Shown: positions 26,183 through 36,072 of the stretch, in pieces
Layout of the letters: every line of letters begins with the position of its first letter
Numbering within the stretch: position 1 is the stretch's first letter
Origin: Pseudomonas sp. efr-133-TYG-5
GTDB lineage: Bacteria > Pseudomonadota > Gammaproteobacteria > Pseudomonadales > Pseudomonadaceae
Assembly: GCF_030209175.1 (NCBI RefSeq)
Contig: NZ_JARVSM010000001.1
Location: forward strand, 1,984,001-2,048,000
Length of the DNA: 64,000 nucleotides
Direction: 5' to 3'
The notes under the pieces: model-generated
What the model saw: the letters and a program-made list of their open reading frames with translations, nothing else
Database searches by the model: none
What the model was told of the DNA's origin: nothing
Translations under genes and position numbers: made by a program

Positions 26183-26704
26183 TCAAAGGCTGGCGGCGCG
26201 TTTCATCGCTTCGCGGTGGAATGGCTGATCCTTGAGGATCTGCGCGATAAACGTGTCAGTGACCAATTGCAGGTGTTCGAACTGGCCGCCCGAGGCGTTG
26301 AACGCGCCCCGCCAGGATTCACTGTGGTTGTGCACCGTGTAGACGCCGAGCACTTCCTTGCCGTGACTGAGGCTGAAAATCACCGTGCTGTCCCAACTGA
26401 CCGGTACCGGCACGAGGAACAGGGTAAAGGCACTCAGCAACATCTGCGGCTGCATCCCGCCGACATCGCTGTTGGCGATCACCAGCAGGTTGTAACCGTC
26501 CTCGCTGCGCCCGGCCTTGACCTCTTCGAAGGTGCCGCGCCGACGCAGATCGTCACGCAGCATCCAGCTCGGCAAGCCGACGACGTCGACGTTGATGGCC
26601 GGCAGTGCCTGGTTGTAGTCGACCACCGGCGCCTTCAGGCTGTGGGTCGCCTGGCAACCGCCGAGCAACAGAAGCAGACCGAGAAACAGCTGTTTGATGC
26701 GCAT
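26183..26704 (-). CDS. Hypothetical lipoprotein
   Basis: 173 residues with a lipoprotein signal peptide (LFLGLLLLLGGC, Cys17). The remainder is soluble with a conserved-looking YNLLVIANSD and VPVPVSWDS. Its ATG touches the preceding stop (TAATG), so it is coupled to the upstream lipoprotein gene. Probably outer-membrane anchored; family not recognised. Confidence 0.75.
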   Translation of the reverse strand: MRIKQLFLGLLLLLGGCQATHSLKAPVVDYNQALPAINVDVVGLPSWMLRDDLRRRGTFEEVKAGRSEDGYNLLVIANSDVGGMQPQMLLSAFTLFLVPVPVSWDSTVIFSLSHGKEVLGVYTVHNHSESWRGAFNASGGQFEHLQLVTDTFIAQILKDQPFHREAMKRAASL

Positions 26705-27348
26705 TAGAGTTTTCCTGACAGCATGGCTTTATAGATGGAGGCGCTGGTGCCGTTCTCTTCGCGAATGAACGGCGTGGCGGTGTACAGGTTGGGCATATCC
26801 AGGCGTTGCAGACCCGGCACCTGCGGGTATTTGGCGCGCACCAGGGCCGCATCGCGCTCAAGGTGATCGCTGTGCAGGAACAGGCACGTGGCATTGCGAC
26901 CGATCAGGCAGCCGGCGCGAAAATCGCCGAGGTAATAGGCCTTGCCGGCCTCCAGTTGCATGCCGATGGTGAAGTCTTCACGGCTCCAGGACAGCGCCCG
27001 GCCCTGATCGAAGCGCACGTTGTAAATCTCGTAGCGCCCCGGTTTGAGCGGCATGACGAACAGCGTGCCGATGCCGTGCCCGGTCTCGCGCACGTCGCGC
27101 TCGGTGCGCGCATAAAACTGGTTGTGCAGGCGGGCGCTGGCGAATTCATCGCCGCCGCGCTTGCGGATCATCAGCATTTGTTCCTGCGCCGCGAATTCAG
27201 CCTTGGGCCAGATGCCGACCACGCCCACCACATAGGCCACGCCGGACTCGGCAGTCGGCTTGAGTTCGTCGTCAATGTGCGTCGGGGACAGGCTGTAGCA
27301 GCCGCTCAGGGCGAGCAGCATCATCAGGACAGAGAGAAAGCGGATCAT
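26704..27348 (-). CDS. Hypothetical lipoprotein
   Basis: 214 residues from ATG 27348. Lipoprotein signal MIRFLSVLMMLLALSGC. The mature part contains LKPGRYEIYNVRFDQGRAL and EAGKAYYLGDFRAGCL, a beta-rich pattern seen in carbohydrate-binding-like lipoproteins of unknown role. Overlaps the next lipoprotein gene by one base. The pair likely forms an operon. Confidence 0.75.
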   Translation of the reverse strand: MIRFLSVLMMLLALSGCYSLSPTHIDDELKPTAESGVAYVVGVVGIWPKAEFAAQEQMLMIRKRGGDEFASARLHNQFYARTERDVRETGHGIGTLFVMPLKPGRYEIYNVRFDQGRALSWSREDFTIGMQLEAGKAYYLGDFRAGCLIGRNATCLFLHSDHLERDAALVRAKYPQVPGLQRLDMPNLYTATPFIREENGTSASIYKAMLSGKL

Positions 27349-27498
27349 CGGTGGGACTCTTGCGTGAACATTCAGACAGGCACGAAAGAGTGAATACGCC
27401 GACCCTTCCATGGATGGGTGACGGAGGATAAGGCAAATAGTGGCACATAGCCAGAATTCAGTCGCCAAAACCTTGGCGACTGAACGTCACAGTGCGCC

Positions 27499-27843
27499 TC
27501 AGAGCACCGGCAGGGTCTTGTCCTTGATGGTCTTCGTCGGGCCGTTGGCCTTGACGCTGGCGATGCCCTTGGCACACGCCGTTTCGGAGGAATACGCCTC
27601 GCTGCTGCCGATGATCTGGTGGTTGGCGGCCTTCAGGTTGAAGTACGGGTTGCCGTCCCTGGTCGACTTTTTCTCATAGCGTTCGTCCAGCGGACTATTG
27701 GCCTGCACGGCGGCGATACCGTTTTCGGCGGCGCTGCGGCTGGTGTACAGCTCACTGGTGAGAATGGTTTCGGCGTTCGCGGCCTTCAGCACAAACCTGA
27801 ACTGGCCGGTGCTGCTTTTGCTCAACTCGTACCATCCGGACAT
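27499..27843 (-). CDS. YegP-family protein (two DUF1508 repeats)
   Basis: 114 residues. Two repeats of about 48 residues: SGWYELSKSSTGQFRFVLKA and TRDGNPYFNLKAANHQII, each followed by an S-x6-GI-x2-V motif. This matches the tandem UPF0339/YegP family of small cytosolic proteins of unknown role. Monocistronic. Confidence 0.9.
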   Translation of the reverse strand: MSGWYELSKSSTGQFRFVLKAANAETILTSELYTSRSAAENGIAAVQANSPLDERYEKKSTRDGNPYFNLKAANHQIIGSSEAYSSETACAKGIASVKANGPTKTIKDKTLPVL

Positions 27844-27925
27844 GCTCGTTCTCCCTGGCGATTGAAAGGTGGCGCGCCAAGGAGTAAAGACCAGCCACGG
27901 GCATCTGTCGCCCGCTCGGGCCGTG

Positions 27926-28231
27926 CTACTTCAGCACGGCCCGCACCATCGACAGCTGCGGCGGCGTCATGCGGCGCTGGCTCAGGTAGCGCGTGCAGCT
28001 GACCCGCAGGAACGACGCGAAGTTGACCACCTCACCGCGATAATCCATCACCTCTTGATACAGCTTGGCGATCAACTGATTGGTGGTCATGCCGTCGACC
28101 TCGGCGATTTCGCTGAGAATGTCCCAGAACTGATTCTCCAGGCGCAACGTGGTGACCACGCCGCAGATGCGCAGCGAACGCGAGCGCGATTCGTAGAGGA
28201 TCGGGTCGGCCTTGACGTAGAGCTCGCACAT
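27926..28231 (-). CDS. Ribbon-helix-helix domain protein
   Basis: 101 residues from ATG 28231. The block SRSLRICGVVTTLRLENQFW, then LSEIAEVDGMTTNQLIAKLY, is a ribbon-helix-helix DNA-binding domain (RHH_4 type), here at about residues 15-60. Possibly a small transcriptional regulator. It starts 13 bases after the stop of the DJ-1 gene and may be in its operon. Confidence 0.8.
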   Translation of the reverse strand: MCELYVKADPILYESRSRSLRICGVVTTLRLENQFWDILSEIAEVDGMTTNQLIAKLYQEVMDYRGEVVNFASFLRVSCTRYLSQRRMTPPQLSMVRAVLK

Positions 28232-28244
28232 CGGCGCTGCCTCG

Positions 28245-28826
28245 TTACAGGGTAATTCGGGTGCCGAGCAGGCCGAGGAAACCGGCCAGCCAGTTCGGGT
28301 GCGCCGGCCATGCCGGCGCAGTGGCCAGATTGCCCTGAACGTAGCCATCGGTCACCGCAATATCGATGAACGTGCCGCCCGCCAGGCGCACTTCCGGCGC
28401 GCAGGCCGGGTAGGCGCTGCATTCACGGCCTTCGAGAATGCCCGCCGCCGCCAGCAGTTGCGCGCCGTGGCAGACCGCGGCAATCGGCTTGCCGGCCTGG
28501 TCGAAAGCACGCACCAGCTCAAGGACTTTTTCGTTCAGCCGCAGGTATTCCGGGGCACGCCCGCCCGGCACCAGCAGCGCGTCGTAATCCTTGGCGTCGA
28601 CCTTGGCGAAGTCGAAATTCAGCGCAAACAGGTGACCGGGTTTCTCGCTGTAGGTCTGGTCGCCTTCGAAGTCGTGGATCGCCGTACGCACGGTCTGGCC
28701 GGCGGTCTTGTCCGGGCACACCGCGTGGACGCTGTGACCGACCATCTGCAACGCCTGGAACGGCACCATCACTTCGTAGTCTTCGACGTAATCGCCGACC
28801 AGCATGAGGATTTTTTTCGCAGCCAT
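28245..28826 (-). CDS. DJ-1/PfpI-family protein
   Basis: 193 residues from ATG 28826. [20 protein letters not shown] opens the fold, with [14 protein letters not shown] and the nucleophile elbow [13 protein letters not shown]. This is the YhbO/PfpI branch of the DJ-1 superfamily, with members acting as glyoxalases, deglycases or stress chaperones. The specific activity cannot be read from sequence. Confidence 0.9.
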   Translation of the reverse strand: MAAKKILMLVGDYVEDYEVMVPFQALQMVGHSVHAVCPDKTAGQTVRTAIHDFEGDQTYSEKPGHLFALNFDFAKVDAKDYDALLVPGGRAPEYLRLNEKVLELVRAFDQAGKPIAAVCHGAQLLAAAGILEGRECSAYPACAPEVRLAGGTFIDIAVTDGYVQGNLATAPAWPAHPNWLAGFLGLLGTRITL

Positions 28827-29099
28827 GACAGGACTCCTCTGGGAATTGACGCGGGAGTAGTCAAGGTAGTCCTTATCGGCCGGGGTGGGTAATAACCGCC
28901 TACTACAGCGCGGGCCGGCAGGGCGCTGTCGCAGGCTGCGAACGGTTGATTGCGAAATAAGCTCGCAGCCTTGGGCAGCTCCTGTGTTGGGCGGCCCCAA
29001 CTGTATGGATAACTCTGCGCCTAGCTGTAACAGCAAGTTTCGCCGGGTTTGTGGCTAGATGAAGTCACGTCCCTGTCACCTTCGATTCTGGTTGCCATC

Positions 29100-30005
29100 A
29101 TGTCTTCACGCGAGAACACCGGCATGGCCCTGGGCCTGCTCGGCGTTGTGATTTTCAGCCTCACCTTGCCCTTCACGCGGATTGTCGTGCAGGAACTGCA
29201 TCCGCTGCTCAACGGCCTCGGCCGGGCGCTGTTCGCGGCGGTTCCGGCGGCGCTGCTGCTGATGTGGCGGCGCGAGAAATGGCCGACCTGGTCGCAAGTC
29301 AAAGGCCTGAGCCTGGTGATCGCCGGGGTGATCCTCGGCTTCCCGGTGCTCTCGGCCTGGGCCATGCAGACCCTGCCAGCGTCCCACGGCGCGCTGGTCA
29401 ACGGTTTGCAGCCGTTGTGCGTGGCGCTGTACGCCGCATGGCTGTCCCATGAACGGCCGTCGAAAGCCTTCTGGGCCTGCGCCGCGCTGGGCAGTGCGCT
29501 GGTGCTTGGCTACGCGCTGTACAGCGGCGCCGGCAGCATTCAGGCCGGGGATCTGCTGATGCTCGGGGCGATTGCCGTGGGTGGCCTGGGTTACGCCGAG
29601 GGGGGGCGGCTGGCCAAAGAGATGGGCGGCTGGCAGGTGATCTGCTGGGCGCTGGTGCTGTCGACACCGCTGCTGATCGGCCCGGTGTGGTACCTGGCGC
29701 TGCAGCATCAGGGCGCGGTCACGGCGAAAACCTGGTGGGCGTTCGGCTATGTCGCGCTGTTTTCGCAGTTCCTCGGTTTCTTTGCCTGGTACGCCGGGCT
29801 GGCCATGGGGGGCATCGCCCGGGTCAGTCAGATCCAGTTGCTGCAGATCTTTTTCACCATCGCGTTTTCCGCGCTGTTCTTCGGCGAACACGTCGAGCCG
29901 ATCACCTGGCTGTTCGCCTGCGGCGTGATCGCGACGGTGATGCTCGGGCGCAAGACCGCGATCAAGCCTCATGTGGCAGCGAGCCTGCTGGCGAAGGGGC
30001 CGTAA
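29100..30005 (+). CDS. EamA-family (DMT) transporter
   Basis: 301 residues with ten predicted membrane helices, two EamA repeats. ATG 29100 is chosen; GTG/TTG-type starts up to 29049 are possible, and no ribosome site stands out. The last residues, AASLLAKGP, are encoded by a REP element, so the stop lies inside the repeat. Probably exports a small metabolite. Confidence 0.88.
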   Translation: MSSRENTGMALGLLGVVIFSLTLPFTRIVVQELHPLLNGLGRALFAAVPAALLLMWRREKWPTWSQVKGLSLVIAGVILGFPVLSAWAMQTLPASHGALVNGLQPLCVALYAAWLSHERPSKAFWACAALGSALVLGYALYSGAGSIQAGDLLMLGAIAVGGLGYAEGGRLAKEMGGWQVICWALVLSTPLLIGPVWYLALQHQGAVTAKTWWAFGYVALFSQFLGFFAWYAGLAMGGIARVSQIQLLQIFFTIAFSALFFGEHVEPITWLFACGVIATVMLGRKTAIKPHVAASLLAKGP

Positions 30006-30060
30006 CCGTCAGCAGCATCGTTGACGGTGAGTCCGCCTTCGCCAGCAGGCTCGCCCGCGC
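29978..30060. repeat. REP pair overlapping the EamA 3' end
   Basis: First unit GGCAGCGAGCCTGCTGGCGA (29979-29998) lies within coding sequence; the inverted second unit CGCCTTCGCCAGCAGGCTCG (30034-30053) lies after it. Together they form a typical REP doublet between the convergent transporter and methyltransferase genes. Confidence 0.7.
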
Positions 30061-30070
30061 AGAGGCCGGG

Positions 30071-31288
30071 TCAGGCCAGGTAACCGTCGGCGCGCAGCAG
30101 GGTTTCCAGGCAGTGTTCGCTGATGTTGTAGAACGCCTTGAGCTGCTCGATCTTCACCAGCAACTGCGCCGGGTCCACCGGCTCGGCGCGCTTCACCGCC
30201 AGAATCATCTTGTTCTTGTTGGTGTGCTCCAGCGAGATGAACTCGAAGACCTTGGTTTCGTAACCGCAGGCTTCGAGGAACAGCGCGCGCAGACTGTCGG
30301 TGACCATTTCCGCCTGCTGGCCGAGGTGCAGGCCGTATTGCAGCATCGGTTTGAGCAGCGCCGGACTCTGGATCTGCAGGCGGATCTGCTTGTGGCAGCA
30401 CGGTGAGCACATGATGATCGCCGCGCCCGAGCGGATACCGGTGTGGATCGCGTAGTCGGTGGCGATGTCGCAGGCATGCAGGGCGATCATCACCTCCAGT
30501 TCGCTCGGTGCCACGCTGCGCACGTCACCACACTTGAACACCAGCCCCGGGTGCTGCAGCTTTTGCGCGGCGACGTTGCACAGGTTGACCATGTCTTCGC
30601 GCAGCTCGACGCCGGTGACTTCGCCCTGGGCCTGCAGGGTGTTGCGCAGGTAGTCATGGATGGCGAACGTCAGGTAGCCCTTGCCCGAACCGAAATCCGC
30701 CACCCGCACCGGTTTGTCCAGGGCCAGCGGCGACGAGGTCAGCGCATGGCTGAACACTTCGATGAACTTGTTGATCTGCTTCCACTTGCGCGACATCGCC
30801 GGGATCAGCTCGTGCTGGGCGTTGGTCACGCCGAGGTCCTTGAGGAACGGCCGGCTCAGGTCGAGGTAGCGGTTCTTCTCACGGTTGTGCTCGGCGGACG
30901 GCGCTTCGCGCAATTGCTGAGGTTTGCTCCTGAACAGCGAACTCTTGCCCTTTTTGCTGTATTCGAGCTGGGCTTCGTCGCTCACGGCCAGTAGATGCGC
31001 ATTTTTGAACGCGGCCGGCAGCAGCGCGGCAATCGCTGCCACCCCCTCGGCCAACGGCAGGTTCTTGGTGATGTCGCGGGTCTTGTAGCGATAGACGAAC
31101 GACAGATGCGGCTGCGACTTGACCGTCACCGGTTTGATGATGATCCGCTGCAGATCGGCTTCGTCACCGACGTACTTGGCCAGCACCAGTTTGATGAAGC
31201 CGTTCTGCTCGAGGCTGGCGTGCAGCAGCTCGATGAACTGGGCGTGGTGATCCGGCGCAGGTTTGGCGGAGGGGACGGTGACGGACAT
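30071..31288 (-). CDS. SAM-dependent methyltransferase (Methyltransf_32-like)
   Basis: 405 residues from ATG 31288. The C-terminal two thirds hold motif I VADFGSGKGYLTFAIHDYL and the later MIALHACDIATDYAI and IIMCSPCCHKQ, the pattern of the METTL25/Trm13-like family. The N-terminal 140 residues are a basic domain probably for RNA binding. Substrate unknown; RNA or small molecule both possible. Confidence 0.82.
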   Translation of the reverse strand: MSVTVPSAKPAPDHHAQFIELLHASLEQNGFIKLVLAKYVGDEADLQRIIIKPVTVKSQPHLSFVYRYKTRDITKNLPLAEGVAAIAALLPAAFKNAHLLAVSDEAQLEYSKKGKSSLFRSKPQQLREAPSAEHNREKNRYLDLSRPFLKDLGVTNAQHELIPAMSRKWKQINKFIEVFSHALTSSPLALDKPVRVADFGSGKGYLTFAIHDYLRNTLQAQGEVTGVELREDMVNLCNVAAQKLQHPGLVFKCGDVRSVAPSELEVMIALHACDIATDYAIHTGIRSGAAIIMCSPCCHKQIRLQIQSPALLKPMLQYGLHLGQQAEMVTDSLRALFLEACGYETKVFEFISLEHTNKNKMILAVKRAEPVDPAQLLVKIEQLKAFYNISEHCLETLLRADGYLA

Positions 31289-31443
31289 GAACAAGCGGCC
31301 TCGGGACGGGCGAAACGGGAATGGCGGGTATTTTAGGGGGGATGGCGGTTGGGGACACGTGCTTATTTACCCAACGGCTGGAAAAGCGCCCTCAGCCCAA
31401 TCCTCTCCGGGAGCGAGGGCTGGATCTCAAGTTGAAAAAATGC

Positions 31444-32061
31444 TCAGCCCAACACCACCAGGCGGTTCGGCAATTCATTGCGCACCTGCGTCACCGGCAC
31501 ATGCACCTTGAGCAGTTCACCGCAGGCCTCGATGCACGTGACGAACCCCTCCAGCGTGCGCCCCTGCCGCACCTGCTCGGTAAACGCGGCGACGATTGCA
31601 TCCCAGCTGGTGTTGTCCAGCCGCCGGGAAATGCCTTCGTCGACCAGAATCTCCACATAGCGCTCGGCCTCGCAGACGAAGATCAGCATGCCGGTGCTGC
31701 CGACGGTGTGGTGCAGGTTCTGTTCGAGAAACTGCCGGCGCGCCAGGTTCGATGCGCGCCAGTGGCGGACCCGGCGCGGCACCAGATGGGTGGTGATCCT
31801 TGGCAGGCGGAACAGCAGGCACAGCACAATGAACAGGCCCCACTGCACCAGCAACAGGCTGCGCAGGGTCAGCCAGCCGCTGAGGTAATGCACCATGCCC
31901 GGCACCATCAGCGCCAGCAGGCTGGCCCACAGCAGCGGGATGTACGCATAGTCGTCGGCGCGCGCGGCGAGCACCGTGACCAGTTCGGCGTCGGTGTCGC
32001 GCTCGACCCGGGCGATGGCCTCGGCCACTTTGCGTTGTTCGTGTTCAGTCAGTAATGCCAT
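31444..32061 (-). CDS. TPM-domain membrane protein
   Basis: 205 residues. N-terminal helix, two membrane segments at about 38-60 and 66-88, then the TPM_phosphatase-like fold (TGMLIFVCEAERYVEILVDEGISRRL). Same domain family as the next gene. Ends the lemA-ygcG-like leftward cluster. Confidence 0.82.
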   Translation of the reverse strand: MALLTEHEQRKVAEAIARVERDTDAELVTVLAARADDYAYIPLLWASLLALMVPGMVHYLSGWLTLRSLLLVQWGLFIVLCLLFRLPRITTHLVPRRVRHWRASNLARRQFLEQNLHHTVGSTGMLIFVCEAERYVEILVDEGISRRLDNTSWDAIVAAFTEQVRQGRTLEGFVTCIEACGELLKVHVPVTQVRNELPNRLVVLG

Positions 32062-32094
32062 GTCGAAAAGTGCCTGATCATTATTGTTGTGTGC

Positions 32095-32853
32095 TCACCA
32101 GCCGCCGGACGAACCGCCGCCGCCGAAGCTGCCCCCGCCGCCGCTGAAGCCCCCGCCTCCGCCGCCACCGCCAAAACCACCGCCACTGCCACCGAAACCA
32201 CCGCCGCCACCGGAACCACCACGGCCGGCGGGAAGGATACCGAGCATCTGGCAGACAAACACCGTCAGGATGAACAACATCAGCAGAAACACGAACAGCG
32301 CCGGGTGGCGCGAGATGAAATCGGCGGACGGATCGCCAGCCGATTCATACACGGTCGACGGCTCGTCCAGCGGATTGCCGCCCAGCACCACCAGCATCGC
32401 CGCCACGCCGTCGCTGATGCCCTTGCTGAAATTGCCGGCCTTGAATGCCGGCGTGATGACTTGATGGATGATCACCGAACTCTGCGCGTCGGTCAGGCGG
32501 TCTTCCAGGCCGTAGCCGACTTCGATGCGCAACTTGCGCTCGTCGCGGGCGACGATCAGCAGCGCGCCGTTGTTCTTGTCCTTCTGGCCGATGCCCCAGT
32601 GCCGGCCGAGCTGAACGCCATAGTCCTCGATTGTGGTGCCCTGCAGGTCCGGCACAGTGACCACCACCAGTTGCTCGCCGGTGGCCTGCTCGTGGGCCTG
32701 CAACTGCTGGCTGAGCTGCGCACGCACCGACGGCTCGATCAGCTGCGCCTCATCCACCACCCGCCCGCTCAGCGCCGGGAACGTCAACTCGGCCCGGGCG
32801 CTGACGGCGCACAGCCAAAGCATCAGTACCAGGCCTATCTTCAACACACGCAT
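32095..32853 (-). CDS. YgcG/TPM-domain protein with Gly-rich tail
   Basis: 252 residues. Signal peptide (LVLMLWLCAVSARA), periplasmic TPM domain about 25-160 (LSGRVVDEAQLI...GALLIVARDERKLRIEVGYGLE), membrane helix about 188-210, then a tail of about 40 residues almost entirely Gly/Ser/Phe ending SSGGW. This is the YgcG organisation and usually accompanies LemA, as here. Function unknown, proposed membrane repair/photosystem-like assembly in plants (TLP18.3). Confidence 0.87.
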   Translation of the reverse strand: MRVLKIGLVLMLWLCAVSARAELTFPALSGRVVDEAQLIEPSVRAQLSQQLQAHEQATGEQLVVVTVPDLQGTTIEDYGVQLGRHWGIGQKDKNNGALLIVARDERKLRIEVGYGLEDRLTDAQSSVIIHQVITPAFKAGNFSKGISDGVAAMLVVLGGNPLDEPSTVYESAGDPSADFISRHPALFVFLLMLFILTVFVCQMLGILPAGRGGSGGGGGFGGSGGGFGGGGGGGGFSGGGGSFGGGGSSGGW

Positions 32854-32903
32854 GCATACCCCCCCGCCGATCCCGTGCAGGCACTGCGCCTGCCGGGCGT
32901 TGC

Positions 32904-33512
32904 TCAGAATTTCACTTCGGGGGCCTTGTCGGCGCCGGGTGTGGTGGCTTCGAAGGTTTCGCGGATCGGCAGGTCGCTGTACATCACGCTGTGCCAGAGC
33001 CGGCCGGGAAAGGTGCGGATCTCGGTGTTGTACTTCTGCACCGCCAGAATGAAATCACGCCGCGCCACGGCGATGCGGTTCTCGGTGCCTTCGAGCTGCG
33101 ATTGCAGGGCGAGGAAATTCTGATTGGCCTTGAGGTCCGGATAGCGCTCGGATACCACCATCAAGCGGCTCAGTGCGCCGCTCAACTGATCCTGGGCCTG
33201 CTGGAACTGCTTGAGCTTTTCCGGGTTGTCGAGGGTGCTGGCATCGACCTGAATCGACGTCGCCTTGGCCCGGGCCTCGACCACGGCGGTCAGGGTCGCT
33301 TCTTCATGCTTGGCATAGCCACGCACCGTTTCCACCAGATTGGGGATCAGGTCGGCGCGCCGCTGGTACTGGTTCTGCACCTGGCCCCAGGCGGCCTTGG
33401 CCTGTTCGTCGAGGGTCGGAATGTTGTTGATTCCGCAAGCGGTCAACAGCGTGGCCAGCACCAGCAGCGTGGCGACCTGCAAACGCGAGCGGTAGGTTGG
33501 ACGGACATTCAT
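32904..33512 (-). CDS. LemA family protein
   Basis: 202 residues from ATG 33512. Lipoprotein-like signal (LVLATLLTACG). The LemA core follows: QVQNQYQRRADLIPNLVETV, then YPDLKANQNFLALQSQLEGT and ENRIAVARRDFILAVQKYN. A helical coiled-coil protein, typically paired with TPM-domain proteins; first gene of this three-gene operon. Confidence 0.92.
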   Translation of the reverse strand: MNVRPTYRSRLQVATLLVLATLLTACGINNIPTLDEQAKAAWGQVQNQYQRRADLIPNLVETVRGYAKHEEATLTAVVEARAKATSIQVDASTLDNPEKLKQFQQAQDQLSGALSRLMVVSERYPDLKANQNFLALQSQLEGTENRIAVARRDFILAVQKYNTEIRTFPGRLWHSVMYSDLPIRETFEATTPGADKAPEVKF

Positions 33513-33771
33513 CGGACAGGTGCTCCCTTGCACATTTGAGGAAAAGTAGACCGCGAAACATTCTCCGGCGGCTCTTGGGGCATAATCGGCCGCGCCACTG
33601 GATTGCAACGGGCCAATGGGCTAAAAAGAGGCCCTGCGTGATCACGCCGCCGGATTCGGCTGCGTCGATCCGGCGTCGGTTTTTCCATCGACACCCGAAC
33701 AACAATAGTCGCTCCCTAAATTTTGGCTGGCCGGCAGTACATTGCCGTTTGCGCCCTCGAGAAAAACATTC

Positions 33772-36063
33772 ATGAAGAAGCTGTGTTTGCTGGGTCTGTT
33801 CGTCAGCCTGGCCAGTCATCAGGTATTGGCCGCCGACACCCCGGTACCCCTGGAAAACAAGGACGCCTTCATCAGCAACCTGATGAAGCAAATGACCCTC
33901 GACGAAAAGATCGGCCAGTTGCGCCTGATCAGCATCGGCCCGGAAATGCCCCGCGAGCTGATCCGCAAGGAGATCGCCGCCGGCAACATCGGCGGCACCT
34001 TCAACTCGATCACACGCCCGGAAAACCGGCCGATGCAGGACGCAGCCATGCGCAGCCGGCTGAAGATTCCGATGTTCTTTGCGTACGACGTGATCCACGG
34101 TCACCGTACGATTTTCCCGATTCCGCTGGCCCTGGCCTCGAGCTGGGACATGGACGCCATCGGCCTGTCCGGGCGCATTGCCGCCAAGGAAGCCGCGTCC
34201 GACAGCCTCGACATCACCTTCGCGCCGATGGTCGACATCTCCCGCGATCCGCGCTGGGGCCGCAGTTCCGAAGGCTTCGGTGAAGACACCTACCTGACCT
34301 CGCGCATCGCCAGAGTCATGGTCAAGGCCTACCAGGGTGCCACCCCGAGCGCCGCCGACAGCATCATGGCCAGCGTCAAGCACTTCGCCCTGTATGGCGC
34401 GGTCGAGGGCGGTCGCGACTACAACACCGTCGACATGAGCCCGGTGAAGATGTACCAGGACTATCTGCCACCCTACCGCGCAGCGATTGACGCCGGCGCT
34501 GGCGGGGTGATGGTGGCGTTGAACTCGATCAACGGCATCCCGGCCACCGCCAACACCTGGCTGATGAACGACCTGCTGCGCAAGGAGTGGGGCTTCAAGG
34601 GTCTGGCGGTCAGCGACCACGGAGCAATCTTCGAGCTGATCAAGCACGGCGTCGCCGCCGACGGTCGCGAAGCCGCGAAGCTGGCGATCAAGGCCGGGAT
34701 CGACATGAGCATGAACGACACCCTGTACGGCAAGGAGCTGCCGGGGCTGCTCAAGTCCGGCGAGATCGAGCAGAAAGACATCGACAATGCCGTGCGCGAA
34801 GTGCTCGCCGCCAAGTACGACATGGGCCTGTTCAAGGACCCGTACCTGCGCATCGGCAAGGCCGAGGACGATCCGGCCGACACCTACGCCGACAGCCGCC
34901 TGCACCGCGCCGAAGCGCGTGAAGTGGCGCGTCGCAGCCTGGTGCTGCTGAAGAACCAGAATGAAACCCTGCCGCTGAAGAAGGACGCGAAAGTCGCCCT
35001 GGTCGGCCCGCTGGCCAAGGCTCCGATCGACATGATGGGCAGTTGGGCCGCCGCCGGGCGTCCGGCGCAATCGGTGACCCTGTTCGACGGCATGAATTCG
35101 CTGATCGGCGACAAGGCCAATCTGACCTACGCCCGTGGCGCCAACATCACCAGCGACAAGAAAGTCCTCGACTACCTCAACTTCCTCAACTTCGATGCCC
35201 CGGAAGTGGTCGATGACCCGCGCCCGGCCAACGTGCTGATCGACGAAGCGGTAAAAGCCGCCAAAGGGGCTGACGTGATCGTCGCGGCGGTCGGTGAATC
35301 CCGTGGCATGTCCCACGAATCGTCGAGCCGCACCGACCTGAATATCCCGGAAAACCAGCGCGAGCTGATCCGCGCGCTGAAAGCCACCGGCAAGCCACTG
35401 GTGCTGGTGCTGATGAACGGCCGGCCGCTGACCCTCCTGCAGGAGAAGGAACAGGCTGACGCGATTCTGGAAACCTGGTTCAGCGGCACCGAGGGCGGCA
35501 ACGCCATCGCCGACGTGCTGTTCGGCGACTACAACCCGTCGGGCAAGCTGCCGGTGACCTTCCCGCGTTCCGTCGGCCAGATTCCGACCTACTACAACCA
35601 CCTGAGCATTGGCCGCCCGTTCACGCCGGGCAAACCGGGCAACTACACCTCGCAGTATTTCGATGACACCACCGGGCCGCTGTTCCCGTTCGGTTTCGGC
35701 CTGAGCTACAGCGATTTCAGCCTCAGCGACATGGCGTTGTCCTCGACCACGCTGAACGCCAGCGGCAAGCTCGACGCCAGCGTGACGGTCAAGAACACCG
35801 GCAAGCGTGACGGCGAAACCGTGGTGCAGCTGTACATCCAGGACGTCACCGGCTCGATGATCCGCCCGGTCAAGGAGCTGAAGAACTTCCAGAAAATCCT
35901 GCTCAAGGCCGGCGAACAGAAAGTCGTGCACTTCACCATCACCGAGGATGACCTGAAGTTCTACAACGCCCAGCTCAAGTACGCGGCCGAGCCTGGCAAG
36001 TTCAACGTGCAGATCGGCCTGGACTCCCAGGACGTCACGCAGCAGAGCTTCGAGTTGCTGTAA
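33772..36063 (+). CDS. bglX: Periplasmic beta-glucosidase BglX
   Basis: 763 residues from ATG 33772; signal peptide LCLLGLFVSLASHQVLA. GH3 N-terminal barrel about 30-370 with KHFALYGAVEGG and the nucleophile Asp282 in GLAVSDHGAI. Then the GH3 C-terminal domain (about 400-640, with VAAVGESRGMSHESSSR) and a fibronectin-III-like domain (about 670-755). Hydrolyses beta-glucosides in the periplasm. Length and motifs match E. coli BglX. Confidence 0.93.
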   Translation: MKKLCLLGLFVSLASHQVLAADTPVPLENKDAFISNLMKQMTLDEKIGQLRLISIGPEMPRELIRKEIAAGNIGGTFNSITRPENRPMQDAAMRSRLKIPMFFAYDVIHGHRTIFPIPLALASSWDMDAIGLSGRIAAKEAASDSLDITFAPMVDISRDPRWGRSSEGFGEDTYLTSRIARVMVKAYQGATPSAADSIMASVKHFALYGAVEGGRDYNTVDMSPVKMYQDYLPPYRAAIDAGAGGVMVALNSINGIPATANTWLMNDLLRKEWGFKGLAVSDHGAIFELIKHGVAADGREAAKLAIKAGIDMSMNDTLYGKELPGLLKSGEIEQKDIDNAVREVLAAKYDMGLFKDPYLRIGKAEDDPADTYADSRLHRAEAREVARRSLVLLKNQNETLPLKKDAKVALVGPLAKAPIDMMGSWAAAGRPAQSVTLFDGMNSLIGDKANLTYARGANITSDKKVLDYLNFLNFDAPEVVDDPRPANVLIDEAVKAAKGADVIVAAVGESRGMSHESSSRTDLNIPENQRELIRALKATGKPLVLVLMNGRPLTLLQEKEQADAILETWFSGTEGGNAIADVLFGDYNPSGKLPVTFPRSVGQIPTYYNHLSIGRPFTPGKPGNYTSQYFDDTTGPLFPFGFGLSYSDFSLSDMALSSTTLNASGKLDASVTVKNTGKRDGETVVQLYIQDVTGSMIRPVKELKNFQKILLKAGEQKVVHFTITEDDLKFYNAQLKYAAEPGKFNVQIGLDSQDVTQQSFELL

Positions 36064-36072
36064 GCCTGCCCT

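Noticed and set aside
32095..32240. Gly-rich repeat block as possible CRISPR or DNA repeat
   Set aside because: It encodes the Gly-rich tail of the YgcG-like protein; no spacer-repeat structure.
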